From the NCBI RefSeq assembly GCF_011440305.1, contig NZ_JAAOIW010000002.1, positions 364,084-428,083 on the forward strand: 64,000 nt of DNA, given 5' to 3'. This DNA is from Paenibacillus agricola. Its GTDB lineage: Bacteria > Bacillota > Bacilli > Paenibacillales > NBRC-103111. A program made the translations under genes and the position numbers. Shown here piece by piece: positions 27,276 through 36,482 of the stretch; the stretch's first letter is position 1; every line of letters starts with the position of its first letter. The notes beneath the pieces are model-generated. The model saw nothing but the letters and a program-made list of their open reading frames with translations. It did not search any database and was not told the origin of the DNA.

Positions 27276-28316
27276 CTATATCCCATTTTTGGTCAACCGT
27301 TGCCCCCAAAGCTCACCCAGATTATCGTATTTGGTGTAAGCCTTTAATACGGCTTCTACCTTCGCTACTCTCTGCCCAAGGCTGCCACTGAGCGGGATAA
27401 AAGGAATTTTTCGCTGCAAGAGATCGGCTTTCATCTGCTTTTGAAAAACCTCGCGATGCACCTCGCCGGAGCGGTCCCAGGTGTTATCATAAGGAATGTC
27501 CGTTTCGCATAAAAATACGAGGTCATAGCGTGTCGCCGCCAGATGCGCCAGCTCCGTGAGCCGCGGTAATGCAGCTCCATGATAATAATGCGCGAATAGG
27601 CTTGTCGTGATCGCATTGGTATCGACGATCAAATACCGGTTCGCTTCCATGCATAGCGCGTCTTCGCGCTCGATATGCCCCTCGGCAATCTCGACCAGCT
27701 GCTCAGGTGCAAGCCGCCGATCCTGCTGGTGCTGCGCCCAATACTCCCGTCCATATTCGGGCATCCATACCGTCTGGTAGGTATCAGCGAGCGCGGCAGC
27801 AAGCGTAGTTTTGCCTGTTGAGGGAGCTCCTAGCAGCACAACCGATGTCAGAAGATCTCGATATACAAGCGGAGCCACAAATTGCCTATGGGTATGAGCC
27901 GCCTCACGTATTTGCGTACCAGAGATCGGATAGGTGACCCGCGCCGGATCGACTTGGCGGTCTGTTGCCTGTAAGGCTTTGCTCATATGGTCGCCATAAC
28001 GCTCGCTGCTATAAAAATGCGTAACTGTGCGCCCCTTCAGCAGCCCGATTACATATTGCTCCTGAGCATGCATAATAGCTGGTGTGTAGCCACTTTCAAC
28101 AGGGCCGTTCCACGCCTCGATCACATGAATCTGCGGATACAGCTGCTGGATCCAGCCAGAACGTACAGGCAATGGAATCGCCGTCGCATCTGGGCTATCA
28201 TAAATAATCACGATAACCTCATCCATTTCGGCAAGCGCCGTTTCAAACATATATTGGTGCCCGCTATGCAGCGGAGCGAATTTCCCGAGCGTCAGACCAA
28301 TTTTTTTAGCGTGCAT
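27276..28316 (-). CDS. NadR-like NMN adenylyltransferase / ribosylnicotinamide kinase
   Basis: 346 aa from ATG 28316. The N-terminal nucleotidyltransferase domain has GKFAPLHSGHQY (HxGH) and ISGTQIREA. The C-terminal kinase domain has the P-loop GAPSTGKTT. It phosphorylates nicotinamide riboside and joins NMN with ATP to NAD. The N-terminal DNA-binding domain of enterobacterial NadR is missing; regulation is probably by the NrtR protein upstream. The gene overlaps pnuC by 11 bases. Confidence 0.9.
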   Translation of the reverse strand: MHAKKIGLTLGKFAPLHSGHQYMFETALAEMDEVIVIIYDSPDATAIPLPVRSGWIQQLYPQIHVIEAWNGPVESGYTPAIMHAQEQYVIGLLKGRTVTHFYSSERYGDHMSKALQATDRQVDPARVTYPISGTQIREAAHTHRQFVAPLVYRDLLTSVVLLGAPSTGKTTLAAALADTYQTVWMPEYGREYWAQHQQDRRLAPEQLVEIAEGHIEREDALCMEANRYLIVDTNAITTSLFAHYYHGAALPRLTELAHLAATRYDLVFLCETDIPYDNTWDRSGEVHREVFQKQMKADLLQRKIPFIPLSGSLGQRVAKVEAVLKAYTKYDNLGELWGQRLTKNGI

Positions 28317-28977
28317 GGAAGATTCCCCCTTGCCTTTTGCCAACCTCCAGGTATTCCTTTTTCCAGCTATATAACCCGCCTACGGCAATTCCCAGAAAAA
28401 TCAAATATAAAAAAGCGACCGCATACAGCTCTTTATACGCATACATACCTACCGAAAGGACGTCAACGATTATCCAAAATGTCCAGTTTTCCAATATTTT
28501 GTTCGAAAGCAAAATCTGCGCCACAATACTTAATGTAGCGATAAAAGCATCTGCATAAGGGATCGAAGCATCCGTAAAGCCTGTCAGCACATAACCCCAG
28601 CCTATCGTAAGCACTACGATAAATACGGGTGCAGCCATCCACATCCATGGTGTCATACGCCGAGTTGGGCGCACCTTCGACCCAGCTTTTTTGGTCAGCC
28701 AGATCATCCAGCCTTGGACATTAAGCAGAAAAAAAACAATCTGAAGCGTCATATCGGCATATAGCTTCGACTCGAAAAACATAAAGAAAAAGCAGGTAGT
28801 ATTAATCAATCCAATCGGCCAGCACCAAATATTTTCTCTAGCTGTCAGCCATACGCAAAGAAGCCCTGTCGTGGTTGCCACAAGCTCCAACGTTGAAGAT
28901 GAGGTGTAATACGCAACAATTAGCATCGCGATCATCAATCCAGCGACCGTGTACCATCTATCCATATAATGATTCAT
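28306..28977 (-). CDS. pnuC: Nicotinamide riboside transporter PnuC
   Basis: 223 aa with seven hydrophobic helices and the PnuC signatures WPIGLINTTCF and YADMTLQ, followed by GWMIWL. It brings in nicotinamide riboside by facilitated diffusion, trapped by the downstream kinase. AAGGAGG lies eight bases before ATG 28977, directly after a folded leader. Confidence 0.93.
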   Translation of the reverse strand: MNHYMDRWYTVAGLMIAMLIVAYYTSSSTLELVATTTGLLCVWLTARENIWCWPIGLINTTCFFFMFFESKLYADMTLQIVFFLLNVQGWMIWLTKKAGSKVRPTRRMTPWMWMAAPVFIVVLTIGWGYVLTGFTDASIPYADAFIATLSIVAQILLSNKILENWTFWIIVDVLSVGMYAYKELYAVAFLYLIFLGIAVGGLYSWKKEYLEVGKRQGGIFHAR

Positions 28978-28993
28978 GATATACGCCTCCTTT

Positions 28994-29063
28994 TGAATAA
29001 GTTCAAGTTCTTAGAGGAAAACCCCTGCCACGCAGCAACGCTCATACCACTGCAACTTATTCA
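28994..29063 (-). ncRNA. Structured leader of pnuC, candidate riboregulator
   Basis: In the 99-base gap between nrtR and pnuC the minus strand closes with a perfect 10-bp stem, TGAATAAGTT (29063-29054) and AACTTATTCA (29003-28994). Inside are a GCAG...CTGC or CTGC-GTG-GCAG helix and AGGGG-TTTT-CCTCT. The closing stem ends four bases before the ribosome binding site AAGGAGG. This multi-helix shape is that of a small riboswitch, but it matches no class I know (TPP, FMN, NAD-I, NAD-II). It could simply be a spacer hairpin. Confidence 0.4.
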
Positions 29064-29076
29064 CCAAACTCCCAAC

Positions 29077-29850
29077 CTAGCTGTATAACGATAACCTCGG
29101 CATAACGCCGGTAAACCGGTAAAGCTGGGCAGCACGCTGCGAGAATTCGTTCGACTTCTTAGGTTCTCCCTTGGCATCCAGCACTTGCTCCAATACGCCA
29201 CTGCGGCTTTGGGTCGATTTCATTTTACGGATAAAATTAGCCTCTTCAAAATCGGGGACTACGGTTTGAACCACCTGGTAAAGCTCGCTAAGCGTAAATT
29301 CATCGGGCAAAAATTCCTTGGCAATCGAGGTTAGCAGCATTTTGCTGCGAATTTGCTCCAGCGCATCACCAATGACCTCTTGATGGTCAAAGGCGAGCTC
29401 AAGCCCCTTGCTCCCCAGCTCCGATACCGTGAACAGGCCTACATCTGCCGCATCATCGGAGGCCTTGCGTTCGACCAAATAATCCTCATGGACAAGAGCG
29501 AAAAAAGCATGGGAGATGATCCATCCCCGCGGGTCACGCCCCGGCTTGCTGTATACATTGAAATATTCCATATGGACAGCATTCACTCCGGTCTCCTCTT
29601 CAAGCTCTCTTCTCGCCGTTTCGTACATCGATTCCTGATCATTCGAGAAGCCTCCAGGCAAGGCCCACATCCCTTCATAGGGCCATAGCTTTCTTTTGAT
29701 CAAAAGCACCTTCAGCTCACGTTTTGGCAATGATTTGGTTGCCCGGTTCAAGATTTCGGTAGTGATGGTAAAAATAACAATATCGGCTGGCGCACCATCT
29801 GGTGTGCGATATTTACGGGCTGTATAGTTGGAAGCATTCTCGTCAACCAA
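29077..29850 (-). CDS. NrtR-like NAD regulator with intact Nudix box
   Basis: 257 aa. The N-terminal Nudix domain has GGFSNDQESMYETARRELEE followed by ETGV, matching G-x5-E-x7-REU-x-EE-x-G in full; the C-terminal winged helix begins at about residue 190 (FTLSELYQVV). NrtR proteins repress NAD salvage genes and sense ADP-ribose. Many lose catalytic residues, so the intact box is notable. The start TTG 29850 has AAGGAG eight bases before it; GTG 29859 overlaps that site. pnuC and the NadR-like gene follow. Confidence 0.85.
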   Translation of the reverse strand: MVDENASNYTARKYRTPDGAPADIVIFTITTEILNRATKSLPKRELKVLLIKRKLWPYEGMWALPGGFSNDQESMYETARRELEEETGVNAVHMEYFNVYSKPGRDPRGWIISHAFFALVHEDYLVERKASDDAADVGLFTVSELGSKGLELAFDHQEVIGDALEQIRSKMLLTSIAKEFLPDEFTLSELYQVVQTVVPDFEEANFIRKMKSTQSRSGVLEQVLDAKGEPKKSNEFSQRAAQLYRFTGVMPRLSLYS

Positions 29851-29866
29851 TTCGATCACTCCTTAT

Positions 29867-29912
29867 TGTCATATCAATATATTCATTATGACACATACAA
29901 ATAGTTTGTCAA
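29867..29912 (-). promoter_or_regulatory. nrtR promoter with inverted repeat
   Basis: Minus strand -35 TTGACA (29912-29907), spacer 16, -10 CATAAT (29890-29885). An inverted repeat TGTCATA...TATGACA (29867-29873 and 29887-29893) overlaps the -10, suggesting autoregulation by the NrtR-like protein. Confidence 0.6.
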
Positions 29913-29997
29913 TCTTTTTCTCTTTATCGCAAGGAAGCACCAAAAAGACCGAACCTGTTAAAGGAACGGCCGAGCAGGTACTCACACACCTTTCACA

Positions 29998-31932
29998 TCA
30001 CAGCACGTATTGGTTTTTACCGCCCTCTTTGGCTTTATACATCGCAAGGTCTGCGTGCTTCATTAAGGCTTGCGCGTCCTCACCATGGTAAGGGTACAAG
30101 CTGATGCCTATACTCGCACCTACTGTACCTTGCTGCCCGTCCAATTCAAACGGCTCCCTCAGCACATCCAATATGGCACCAGCCACTTCCTTGGCATAGT
30201 TGGTATCCTCCAAATCCGTAAGGATCATCGTGAACTCGTCCCCACCCAACCTTGCTACCGTATCCTCCGGTTTCACACAGGTTAACAGCCTGCCTGCCAC
30301 ACCCTGCAGCAATATATCTCCGGCATCATGCCCCAGCGTATCATTCACCTTTTTGAAGCCATCCAGATCAATGAATAACACGGCAAGCCTTGAATTCGTC
30401 TCTTTGGCATGGAGCGTTGCCTCGTTCAATCTTTCGGAGAACATCAATCGGTTAGGAAGCTGCGTCAAGGCATCATGAAACGCTTGGAATTTCATTTTTT
30501 GTTCATATTCCTTGCGCTTCGTAATATCCTCAATCATGCCTATAAAAAATTCAGGCTCATCATTCACTCCACGAACTAAAGAAACGATCGAATTTCCCCA
30601 AACGATGCTTCCATCCTTATGTAAATACCGCTTCTCCACCTGGTAGTTCGTCCGTTTTCCATCCAGCAGCTCGTAAAATGGACGTACTTCCTTTTGCACA
30701 TCCTCGGGATGGGTCAGTCCGGACAGCTTTTGCTCTTGGAGCTCCTTCTCCTCAAAGCCTAGCATTTGCTGGAAGGCTCCGTTGGCTTCCAATGGCCTCT
30801 GGGTCAAATCAATCCGGGCTATGCCCACCGCAGCGAATTCGAATATCGTCCGAAAAATTCGCTCCTGCTGCACAATTCGGTAATATAGAATGCGTATTTC
30901 GTACAGCAGGGTTCCCAAAACCAAGGTAGCCGATAATAAGCTATTCATCCGTGTCGCATACCAGCCTATACTGTAACGGCTGCCTGAGAACAAGCTTAAG
31001 GTGACATCCAACAACGAAGCCAGCACCGCGACGGTTAGCCAAAGCTGGACGACTGTGCGACCGCGGGCAAACCAGGCAAGGCCGGCCAGTGCCAGCAAAT
31101 TCAATAGCCACACCACCGGACCCACACCCGAGGTGATCATGATTCTGAAATTATCCTCCTGGATAACTTTCGGCAGCACCTCATCCGCATGAAGCGATAG
31201 CAGGGTTAGGCCAGCAACAAGTAAAGTGACCGTTCCCAGTGTTAGCCATAACCCGAGCTTGGCTTGCTTGGAGGTCAACCTGACTTTTTTGAACTTGGTA
31301 TCCACAAATACGTAGAGGAACACCAGTAACGGAAATCCACCGTGCCAGAACACCCATAGCCAAGTTGCTGTCTGGGTTCCTGCGTTAAAGAGGCCCGTTT
31401 CAGAAAACACGCCAGGAAAGGTAAGAAGATGCGGAATCGTAATCAATCCGGTAAATAAATAGGCAGAGGAAAGGATTAACAACCCCGGTGACCTCGTTAC
31501 CTGAAATTCGCTGAGCATCAAATAAGCGGTAATCCATTCACAGAAAAATACAGCTGCGATAAAAGCGGGTAAAAAAGCTTGAATCGTTGCACCAGGAGCC
31601 TGGGCATAAGGAAACACGACCACAACAATGAGCAGCATCATAAAGGTCATCACAGTCGCTGCGGCTCGCTGGTAATACGTGGATCTGGAATAGGTAATAC
31701 TCATCGGTGCATCTGTTTGTTTGTTAGTCGCCATCCGCTTGGTTTCCTCCTCCTGCTTGTCCCGAAGCTTCTTGCGAATAAATTCATAGATTCCCGAGAT
31801 CATAATGACTATAGAAAGCATGCCCAACGCATACGGAGCTAACAAGGGGATGACCCTGAGGTCGGATATATGAATAAGCCGTAAAAACAAAGGATACAGC
31901 AGCATCAGAACAATAAAAGCGCCCAGTTTCAT
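29998..31932 (-). CDS. Membrane diguanylate cyclase with PAS and GGDEF domains
   Basis: 644 aa: an extra N-terminal helix pair, a MASE-like sensor of about seven helices (residues 90-350), a PAS domain (about 370-480) ending in the PAC-like FIGMIEDITKRKEYEQ, and a GGDEF domain with RLGGDEF. The A site is intact, so it should make c-di-GMP. The inhibitory I-site position reads KPED instead of RxxD, so feedback control may be weak. There is no EAL domain. AAGGAG precedes ATG 31932. Confidence 0.9.
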   Translation of the reverse strand: MKLGAFIVLMLLYPLFLRLIHISDLRVIPLLAPYALGMLSIVIMISGIYEFIRKKLRDKQEEETKRMATNKQTDAPMSITYSRSTYYQRAAATVMTFMMLLIVVVVFPYAQAPGATIQAFLPAFIAAVFFCEWITAYLMLSEFQVTRSPGLLILSSAYLFTGLITIPHLLTFPGVFSETGLFNAGTQTATWLWVFWHGGFPLLVFLYVFVDTKFKKVRLTSKQAKLGLWLTLGTVTLLVAGLTLLSLHADEVLPKVIQEDNFRIMITSGVGPVVWLLNLLALAGLAWFARGRTVVQLWLTVAVLASLLDVTLSLFSGSRYSIGWYATRMNSLLSATLVLGTLLYEIRILYYRIVQQERIFRTIFEFAAVGIARIDLTQRPLEANGAFQQMLGFEEKELQEQKLSGLTHPEDVQKEVRPFYELLDGKRTNYQVEKRYLHKDGSIVWGNSIVSLVRGVNDEPEFFIGMIEDITKRKEYEQKMKFQAFHDALTQLPNRLMFSERLNEATLHAKETNSRLAVLFIDLDGFKKVNDTLGHDAGDILLQGVAGRLLTCVKPEDTVARLGGDEFTMILTDLEDTNYAKEVAGAILDVLREPFELDGQQGTVGASIGISLYPYHGEDAQALMKHADLAMYKAKEGGKNQYVL

Positions 31933-32014
31933 CGAAGTTCTCCTTGTGATTTAGTCAGCGCTAGTATAACACCCAGCCCAATTGAAGAACAAATATTAAA
32001 TATATTAAAAGCGC

Positions 32015-32044
32015 TTACATTTCCAGATTTATTCGTGTTATAGT
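32015..32044 (+). promoter_or_regulatory. Promoter of the YhfH-like gene
   Basis: TTACAT, spacer 18, TATAGT, with the -10 about 30 bases before the start codon. Confidence 0.5.
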
Positions 32045-32075
32045 AGGAGTATCATGAACAAAGGGAGTGAACTGC

Positions 32076-32273
32076 ATGCTTATGCGTACAACCGAGTTTT
32101 ATGAATCATTGCCCGCCAAATGCTGTGATACCTGTAATGAAACGATGGAAGAAATGGCTGACTGCTACAGCAGTACCTGTATCAAGTGCCAAGGGATAAC
32201 TTTTTATCCTTTAAGTCCCTTGGCAGCAACCGGAGAAGCCTTACCCATAATGAAGCGACCGCTTATTGAATAA
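32076..32273 (+). CDS. YhfH-like small cysteine protein
   Basis: 65 aa from ATG 32076 (AAGGGAG eight bases upstream). The core FYESLPAKCCDTCNETMEEM resembles YhfH, a small Bacillus protein with two CxxC knuckles that likely bind zinc. No function is established. Confidence 0.65.
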   Translation: MLMRTTEFYESLPAKCCDTCNETMEEMADCYSSTCIKCQGITFYPLSPLAATGEALPIMKRPLIE

Positions 32274-32292
32274 AGCTGAATGTCATACCACG

Positions 32293-32344
32293 AGCCCCTT
32301 CGACCATTTAGCTCTAAAGCTGAACGGTCCGAAGGGGCTTTTTT
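32293..32344 (+). terminator. Terminator after the YhfH-like gene
   Basis: Stem AGCCCCTTCG/CGAAGGGGCT with an inner ACC/GGT and a TTTTTT tail. Confidence 0.88.
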
Positions 32345-32348
32345 CGCG

Positions 32349-32759
32349 CTAATCGTTTTCTACCACTCTGCTCACTTGCCCCCCACATTCTGCGCAGCTC
32401 CCTTTTAGCACAAGGCCTAGCCGTTCACTGCTTATCGTATAGTCCCGAATGATGACCGCATTTGAGCAACGGGCACACCAAACGTTTCCGAGGATTTTAT
32501 CACGTGTTGCCGCTGGTATCTCCATCCACTTCTTCCATACGGTTAGCTGCACTACACTGCTGTCATCCCTGCGATCCTCATTCCGAAGAATGGTTAACAG
32601 CACATGGGATTCTGTAGAAAGCTTCGCACCTAAATAATCCTGGATCTCACTGGACATTTTGTAGCTTTCCACCAATAGCTTCATCAGATCCTGCTTTGAC
32701 AATTGATTCAGCTTGCTTTTCAGCTCTGAGATTTTCATCTTCGTTTTTTTATCGCTCAT
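32349..32759 (-). CDS. Hypothetical protein with C-terminal zinc ribbon
   Basis: 136 aa from ATG 32759. The N-terminal 50 residues are a Lys-rich helical unit (KMKISELKSKLNQLSKQDL). The C-terminal 45 residues contain CARC...CAEC, a probable zinc ribbon. The middle is unassigned. It is a lone gene; I do not recognise the full protein. Confidence 0.6.
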   Translation of the reverse strand: MSDKKTKMKISELKSKLNQLSKQDLMKLLVESYKMSSEIQDYLGAKLSTESHVLLTILRNEDRRDDSSVVQLTVWKKWMEIPAATRDKILGNVWCARCSNAVIIRDYTISSERLGLVLKGSCAECGGQVSRVVEND

Positions 32760-32928
32760 CGCTTTCACCTATCCTTTAGATCATTGTACCATGCCCTTCC
32801 TTACAGTGTTAGATGTATGTACTTTCCATAGGCGATTAAGCTGGTTCGAGTAGACAAGGGACGGGTATTAACGGTATATTGTGAGAGATTCTTAAACATT
32901 ATGACCCTGGAAAAAGTGAGGAACGAAC

Positions 32929-34701
32929 ATGACATTTCAGTACGGCTCAGACGACCCTTCCATTAAAAATCCGTTCAAACGGGAAGGCATCCTTTATTTA
33001 GCGAGCGGCACGATTATATTGGCACTAGGGATTATTTCCTTGTTTGCACTACGTAATCAGATGGTAGCAACCGGACAAGCTGCCGGCTGGCTTAACCTGG
33101 CGATCTGCCTTATTCTGTTGGCCGGTGGTGTAGCCTATGTGACGAAAGGGCTGCTGCAAATATTCCGTTTCTATGTAGGACGCGGCATCCCCTCAAGCAT
33201 TAGCAAAAACGAAGCTCGAAGCGAGAAACATGTGTATGAGGCGGGAGTGGCCTACAGCGCCGAGGATTTGGATCAAATGCTGACCGGGCGAAAAAATATT
33301 ACCTTTCGTGAGCCCTCTACCTTGCTGGATCGTATGGTGTACAGCCTGTATCCGAAGATGCTGTTCCTGCCTTACTCCATGCGCAACTATTTACATGTGC
33401 TTATCCAAAACACGGGTTATTCCTTAATTGCTTTACTGATCTATTTGCTCGCCCTGTTATCAAGCTCACTTGGCCTCACCCAGCTCACTAACTCCTCTTT
33501 CAGCAGCTGGCTTGGAATTGGCCTGGCCTGTTCCTTATTGCTGATGTGGCTGTTTAATACGCTTTCCGTCAAGCATACGCATAGTACGCGATTATTAGGT
33601 GGCAAGGGCAGAATCGTATGGGTGATTCTCCTGAGTATACTCATTCCTGCAATCGGCGAAATCGCTTTGCGGCAAGGCGTACAGTTTCCAGAAGCTCCGG
33701 TCGGACCTGCACTACATCTGATTGCCTTATTCCTGATTATTCCTATCCTTGTAGCGGCAAGCCTTACGTTGGCCAAATTCCGCTCAGAGCTGTATGAGCC
33801 GCTGACCGAGGTTTCCGAATTTCGCGAGCATTGGCAGGAAAATGTCCATCCCAAGGACTTCTTCCGCTCCTTGGACATGGAGCTTGCCAATTTGAGATAC
33901 AAGGAGTATCCCAATCGGATTTACAGGGAGCTTAGCCCAAATCTAAATATGGAAGGCAGCATGGATAAGGGCAGCTTCGTTGGCGATACGATCCAAGAAA
34001 CACAGCCGGTTTATGAGGAGCTGGCGTATCCTCCCCTATTCCAACAGCTCAGGCTGTATACGGCAGTTTTCGGCCACTTGCTTGTCGTGTTGTCTGCTGT
34101 GCTTTTATTTGTTACGAATCGCCAGCATATTGATGGCCTAGATGGGACGCTGCTGTTTGATGGGATTTTTTTCCCCTTGTTACTCTGGATATTTGGCAGT
34201 GCTGCTCAAACCCTCTCGCATCTATTTTGGGCCGAAATGCATTTCAGCAGCTACCTGATCCATTTCCAGGGTGAAGGCACCTACACTGAATCCAAGCTTT
34301 CTGTAGGCATGGCCATCACGGATTCTACTAGAAGCGAGAATACCTTCGTGCGTACCTCCTTCAGCCCATGGCTGCTGGTTAGCCGACTGATGACAAGCAC
34401 CCAGGCCGGCTCTGGGGCGGGAAATTTGGCAGGCCCACGGTTCGTGACCAGCATGCATAGGGCTGACGATTTGCTGGACCATCTAGTTGGCAAAATCAGG
34501 CGGTATCTAGGTGACCGTGAAATCATCGCAACTACTATATCGAATAAAGACTTGGGCGCGATCCAAACCATCTATGCCTTTAATGAATCGGCGCCATCCA
34601 AGGAAGCGATCGAAAAATTGGATAAGCCCGAGCTTAAGAAGTCCATTAGCCGAATCGGCGACGAGGATGGGGATGGAAGCAATGGGGAGAGCAAGGATTA
34701 A
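32929..34701 (+). CDS. Large hypothetical membrane protein
   Basis: 590 aa with about eight hydrophobic helices in three groups (20-80, 160-280, 375-430) and a soluble C-terminal third. It starts at ATG 32929 with GAGGAACG upstream. No motif that I recognise as enzymatic. A polar loop around 85-130 and a charged tail are noteworthy. It is a single gene between its own terminator and the zinc-ribbon gene. Confidence 0.75.
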   Translation: MTFQYGSDDPSIKNPFKREGILYLASGTIILALGIISLFALRNQMVATGQAAGWLNLAICLILLAGGVAYVTKGLLQIFRFYVGRGIPSSISKNEARSEKHVYEAGVAYSAEDLDQMLTGRKNITFREPSTLLDRMVYSLYPKMLFLPYSMRNYLHVLIQNTGYSLIALLIYLLALLSSSLGLTQLTNSSFSSWLGIGLACSLLLMWLFNTLSVKHTHSTRLLGGKGRIVWVILLSILIPAIGEIALRQGVQFPEAPVGPALHLIALFLIIPILVAASLTLAKFRSELYEPLTEVSEFREHWQENVHPKDFFRSLDMELANLRYKEYPNRIYRELSPNLNMEGSMDKGSFVGDTIQETQPVYEELAYPPLFQQLRLYTAVFGHLLVVLSAVLLFVTNRQHIDGLDGTLLFDGIFFPLLLWIFGSAAQTLSHLFWAEMHFSSYLIHFQGEGTYTESKLSVGMAITDSTRSENTFVRTSFSPWLLVSRLMTSTQAGSGAGNLAGPRFVTSMHRADDLLDHLVGKIRRYLGDREIIATTISNKDLGAIQTIYAFNESAPSKEAIEKLDKPELKKSISRIGDEDGDGSNGESKD

Positions 34702-34745
34702 TGGCAAGCACTAATTTCGGCGTTGAGCCCATTAATACAGCAAAA

Positions 34746-34790
34746 AAAGAGGCAAATCGATCGCATAAGCGCGTATCGATTTGCCTCTTT
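34746..34790. terminator. Bidirectional terminator
   Basis: 16-bp arms (34746-34761 and 34775-34790) with A- and T-tracts on each side, closing both the membrane-protein gene and the SPFH unit. Confidence 0.88.
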
Positions 34791-34889
34791 ATATTGCAAT
34801 AACGGCTGCTGCGGGGGCGATATAACTTTTGGAGTAGACACCTTTCAACTTGGATATCCCACCCAGCTTTCACCTGCTTTATGCTTGAG

Positions 34890-35822
34890 TTATTCCTGTT
34901 TTTTTGCTTTGAAAATTTCGCCAATAGCTCCAATGCTGCCCAGCGTTTCAATGGCGCTAGTTGGGATGAAGATTTTGTTAGCAGGTCCTTTGGAGATCTC
35001 AGCTAACGTCTCTAAAGAACGGTAAGCCAGCACGTTCTCATCAAGCCCCGCGGATCGAAGCAGCTCAATGCGATTCTTCTCTGCCTCGGCAACCGCCATA
35101 ATCGCCTTCGCCTCACCTAATGCCTCCAGCTCCTGGGCTTGCCCCAAGCCTTCTGCTTGGCGAATCCGTGCTTCCTTATCACCCTCAGCCTTGAGGATCT
35201 TGCTTTGCTTGTCGCCTTCCGCACGTAAAATCATATCCTGCTTGGCCGCTTCCGCTTCCAACACAATTGCACGTTTACTCCGTTCAGCTTTCATCTGCTT
35301 ATCCATTGACTCTTGGATATCCAGCGGCGGCTGAATGTCGATAACTTCGACACGTTCAATCCGTACGCCCCATTTTTCCGTGGCTTCATCAAGCGCAATC
35401 CGAATTTCGCTGGAAATCTTTTCGCGGCCGGATAACGTTTCATCCAGCTCCAGCTTACCGATAATTTGCCGCATCGTGGCCGTGCTAATATTACGCACCC
35501 CATATACGTAATCGGAAATGCCATACGTAGCCTGCTCAGGTCCAACCACCTGGTAAAAGATGATCGTATCGATCTTTACCTGTACATTATCCTTCGTAAT
35601 AACCGTTTGCGGGGGAACATTAGCCTGCTGCACACGCAAATCATGATGGATACGCACCTGGTCGATAACCGGAATCAGAATATTCAACCCCGGTGTAAGC
35701 AATCGGCTAAACTTACCTAAACGCTCAACCACCGCTACTCTTTGCTGTGGTACAATTTTAACAGTCAGTGCAATAAAAACAATCACAATAGCCACAATGA
35801 CAATCGTAACAACCGTTCCCAT
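34890..35822 (-). CDS. SPFH/band-7 (stomatin-like) membrane protein
   Basis: 310 aa: one N-terminal membrane helix, then the SPFH domain (KIVPQQRVAVVERLGKF) and a coiled coil with repeated AEGDK units (about 195-245). Such proteins form membrane microdomain scaffolds, often with an NfeD partner as here. The NfeD stop and this ATG are directly adjacent. Confidence 0.92.
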   Translation of the reverse strand: MGTVVTIVIVAIVIVFIALTVKIVPQQRVAVVERLGKFSRLLTPGLNILIPVIDQVRIHHDLRVQQANVPPQTVITKDNVQVKIDTIIFYQVVGPEQATYGISDYVYGVRNISTATMRQIIGKLELDETLSGREKISSEIRIALDEATEKWGVRIERVEVIDIQPPLDIQESMDKQMKAERSKRAIVLEAEAAKQDMILRAEGDKQSKILKAEGDKEARIRQAEGLGQAQELEALGEAKAIMAVAEAEKNRIELLRSAGLDENVLAYRSLETLAEISKGPANKIFIPTSAIETLGSIGAIGEIFKAKKQE

Positions 35823-36257
35823 TTAAATGATACCTCCCCATTTTTGGACTTCCACTATCGTATTACCTCGTTCAACTACGATGACAACCTCATCCTTGGC
35901 TAAATATTCATTGGAAGAGGCGCTCCACGTTTCATTGCCCACTTTTACAATGCCATGCTTTCCAGGCTCGATTGCCTCCAATACGACGCCTTGCTTCCCG
36001 ATCATCTCATCAATCACATCTTTAAAACCCTTTGATGCCCGAAAGCGGCTTGTAAGCGGTTTTGTAAAATAAGTCAGGATGAGTGCGGTTATGCAACCCG
36101 CAAGTATTTGCAGCACAATCGCATCAGGAGCAAGCCATGCAATAGCCGCGGCAGCGACTGCCCCAATAGCAAGCCATAGTAAATAAAATGTAAAGGTTAG
36201 CATCTCCACAATCAGCATAATTCCACCGATGATAAGCCAGATCGCCCATAATTCCAT
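35823..36257 (-). CDS. NfeD-family membrane protein
   Basis: 144 aa with three or four membrane helices and a C-terminal OB-fold (KQGVVLEAIEPGKHGIVKV). This is the short NfeD form that partners SPFH proteins. AAAGGTGG precedes ATG 36257. Promoter not identified. Confidence 0.9.
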   Translation of the reverse strand: MELWAIWLIIGGIMLIVEMLTFTFYLLWLAIGAVAAAAIAWLAPDAIVLQILAGCITALILTYFTKPLTSRFRASKGFKDVIDEMIGKQGVVLEAIEPGKHGIVKVGNETWSASSNEYLAKDEVVIVVERGNTIVEVQKWGGII

Positions 36258-36391
36258 CTTGACCCCACCTTTCTAGCTTTAACAACTTGCCTAACTCTTA
36301 TTAGTTTATTCGCCAGCCACCTGCTTGTTTCCTCCTTTTCAAGAAAAGTAACATCGATTTTTAATGTGAACCGCTGTCTATTTGCGTCGAA

Positions 36392-36420
36392 ATAGGGCGA
36401 ATAGGGCAAAATGGGGCGAA
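36392..36420. repeat. Short tandem repeat in the NfeD upstream gap
   Basis: Three imperfect 10-base units of the type ATAGGGCRAA. The rest of the 36258-36732 gap holds the pseudogene below and otherwise nothing clear. Confidence 0.5.
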
Positions 36421-36482
36421 TTTCAGCTTTTGTTAAATAATTACCATATTTTGAAACACTTCTTTGCTACAAAAGCGTTTAA

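Noticed and set aside
36392-36420. CRISPR-like repeat
   Set aside because: Only three 10-base imperfect units without spacers.
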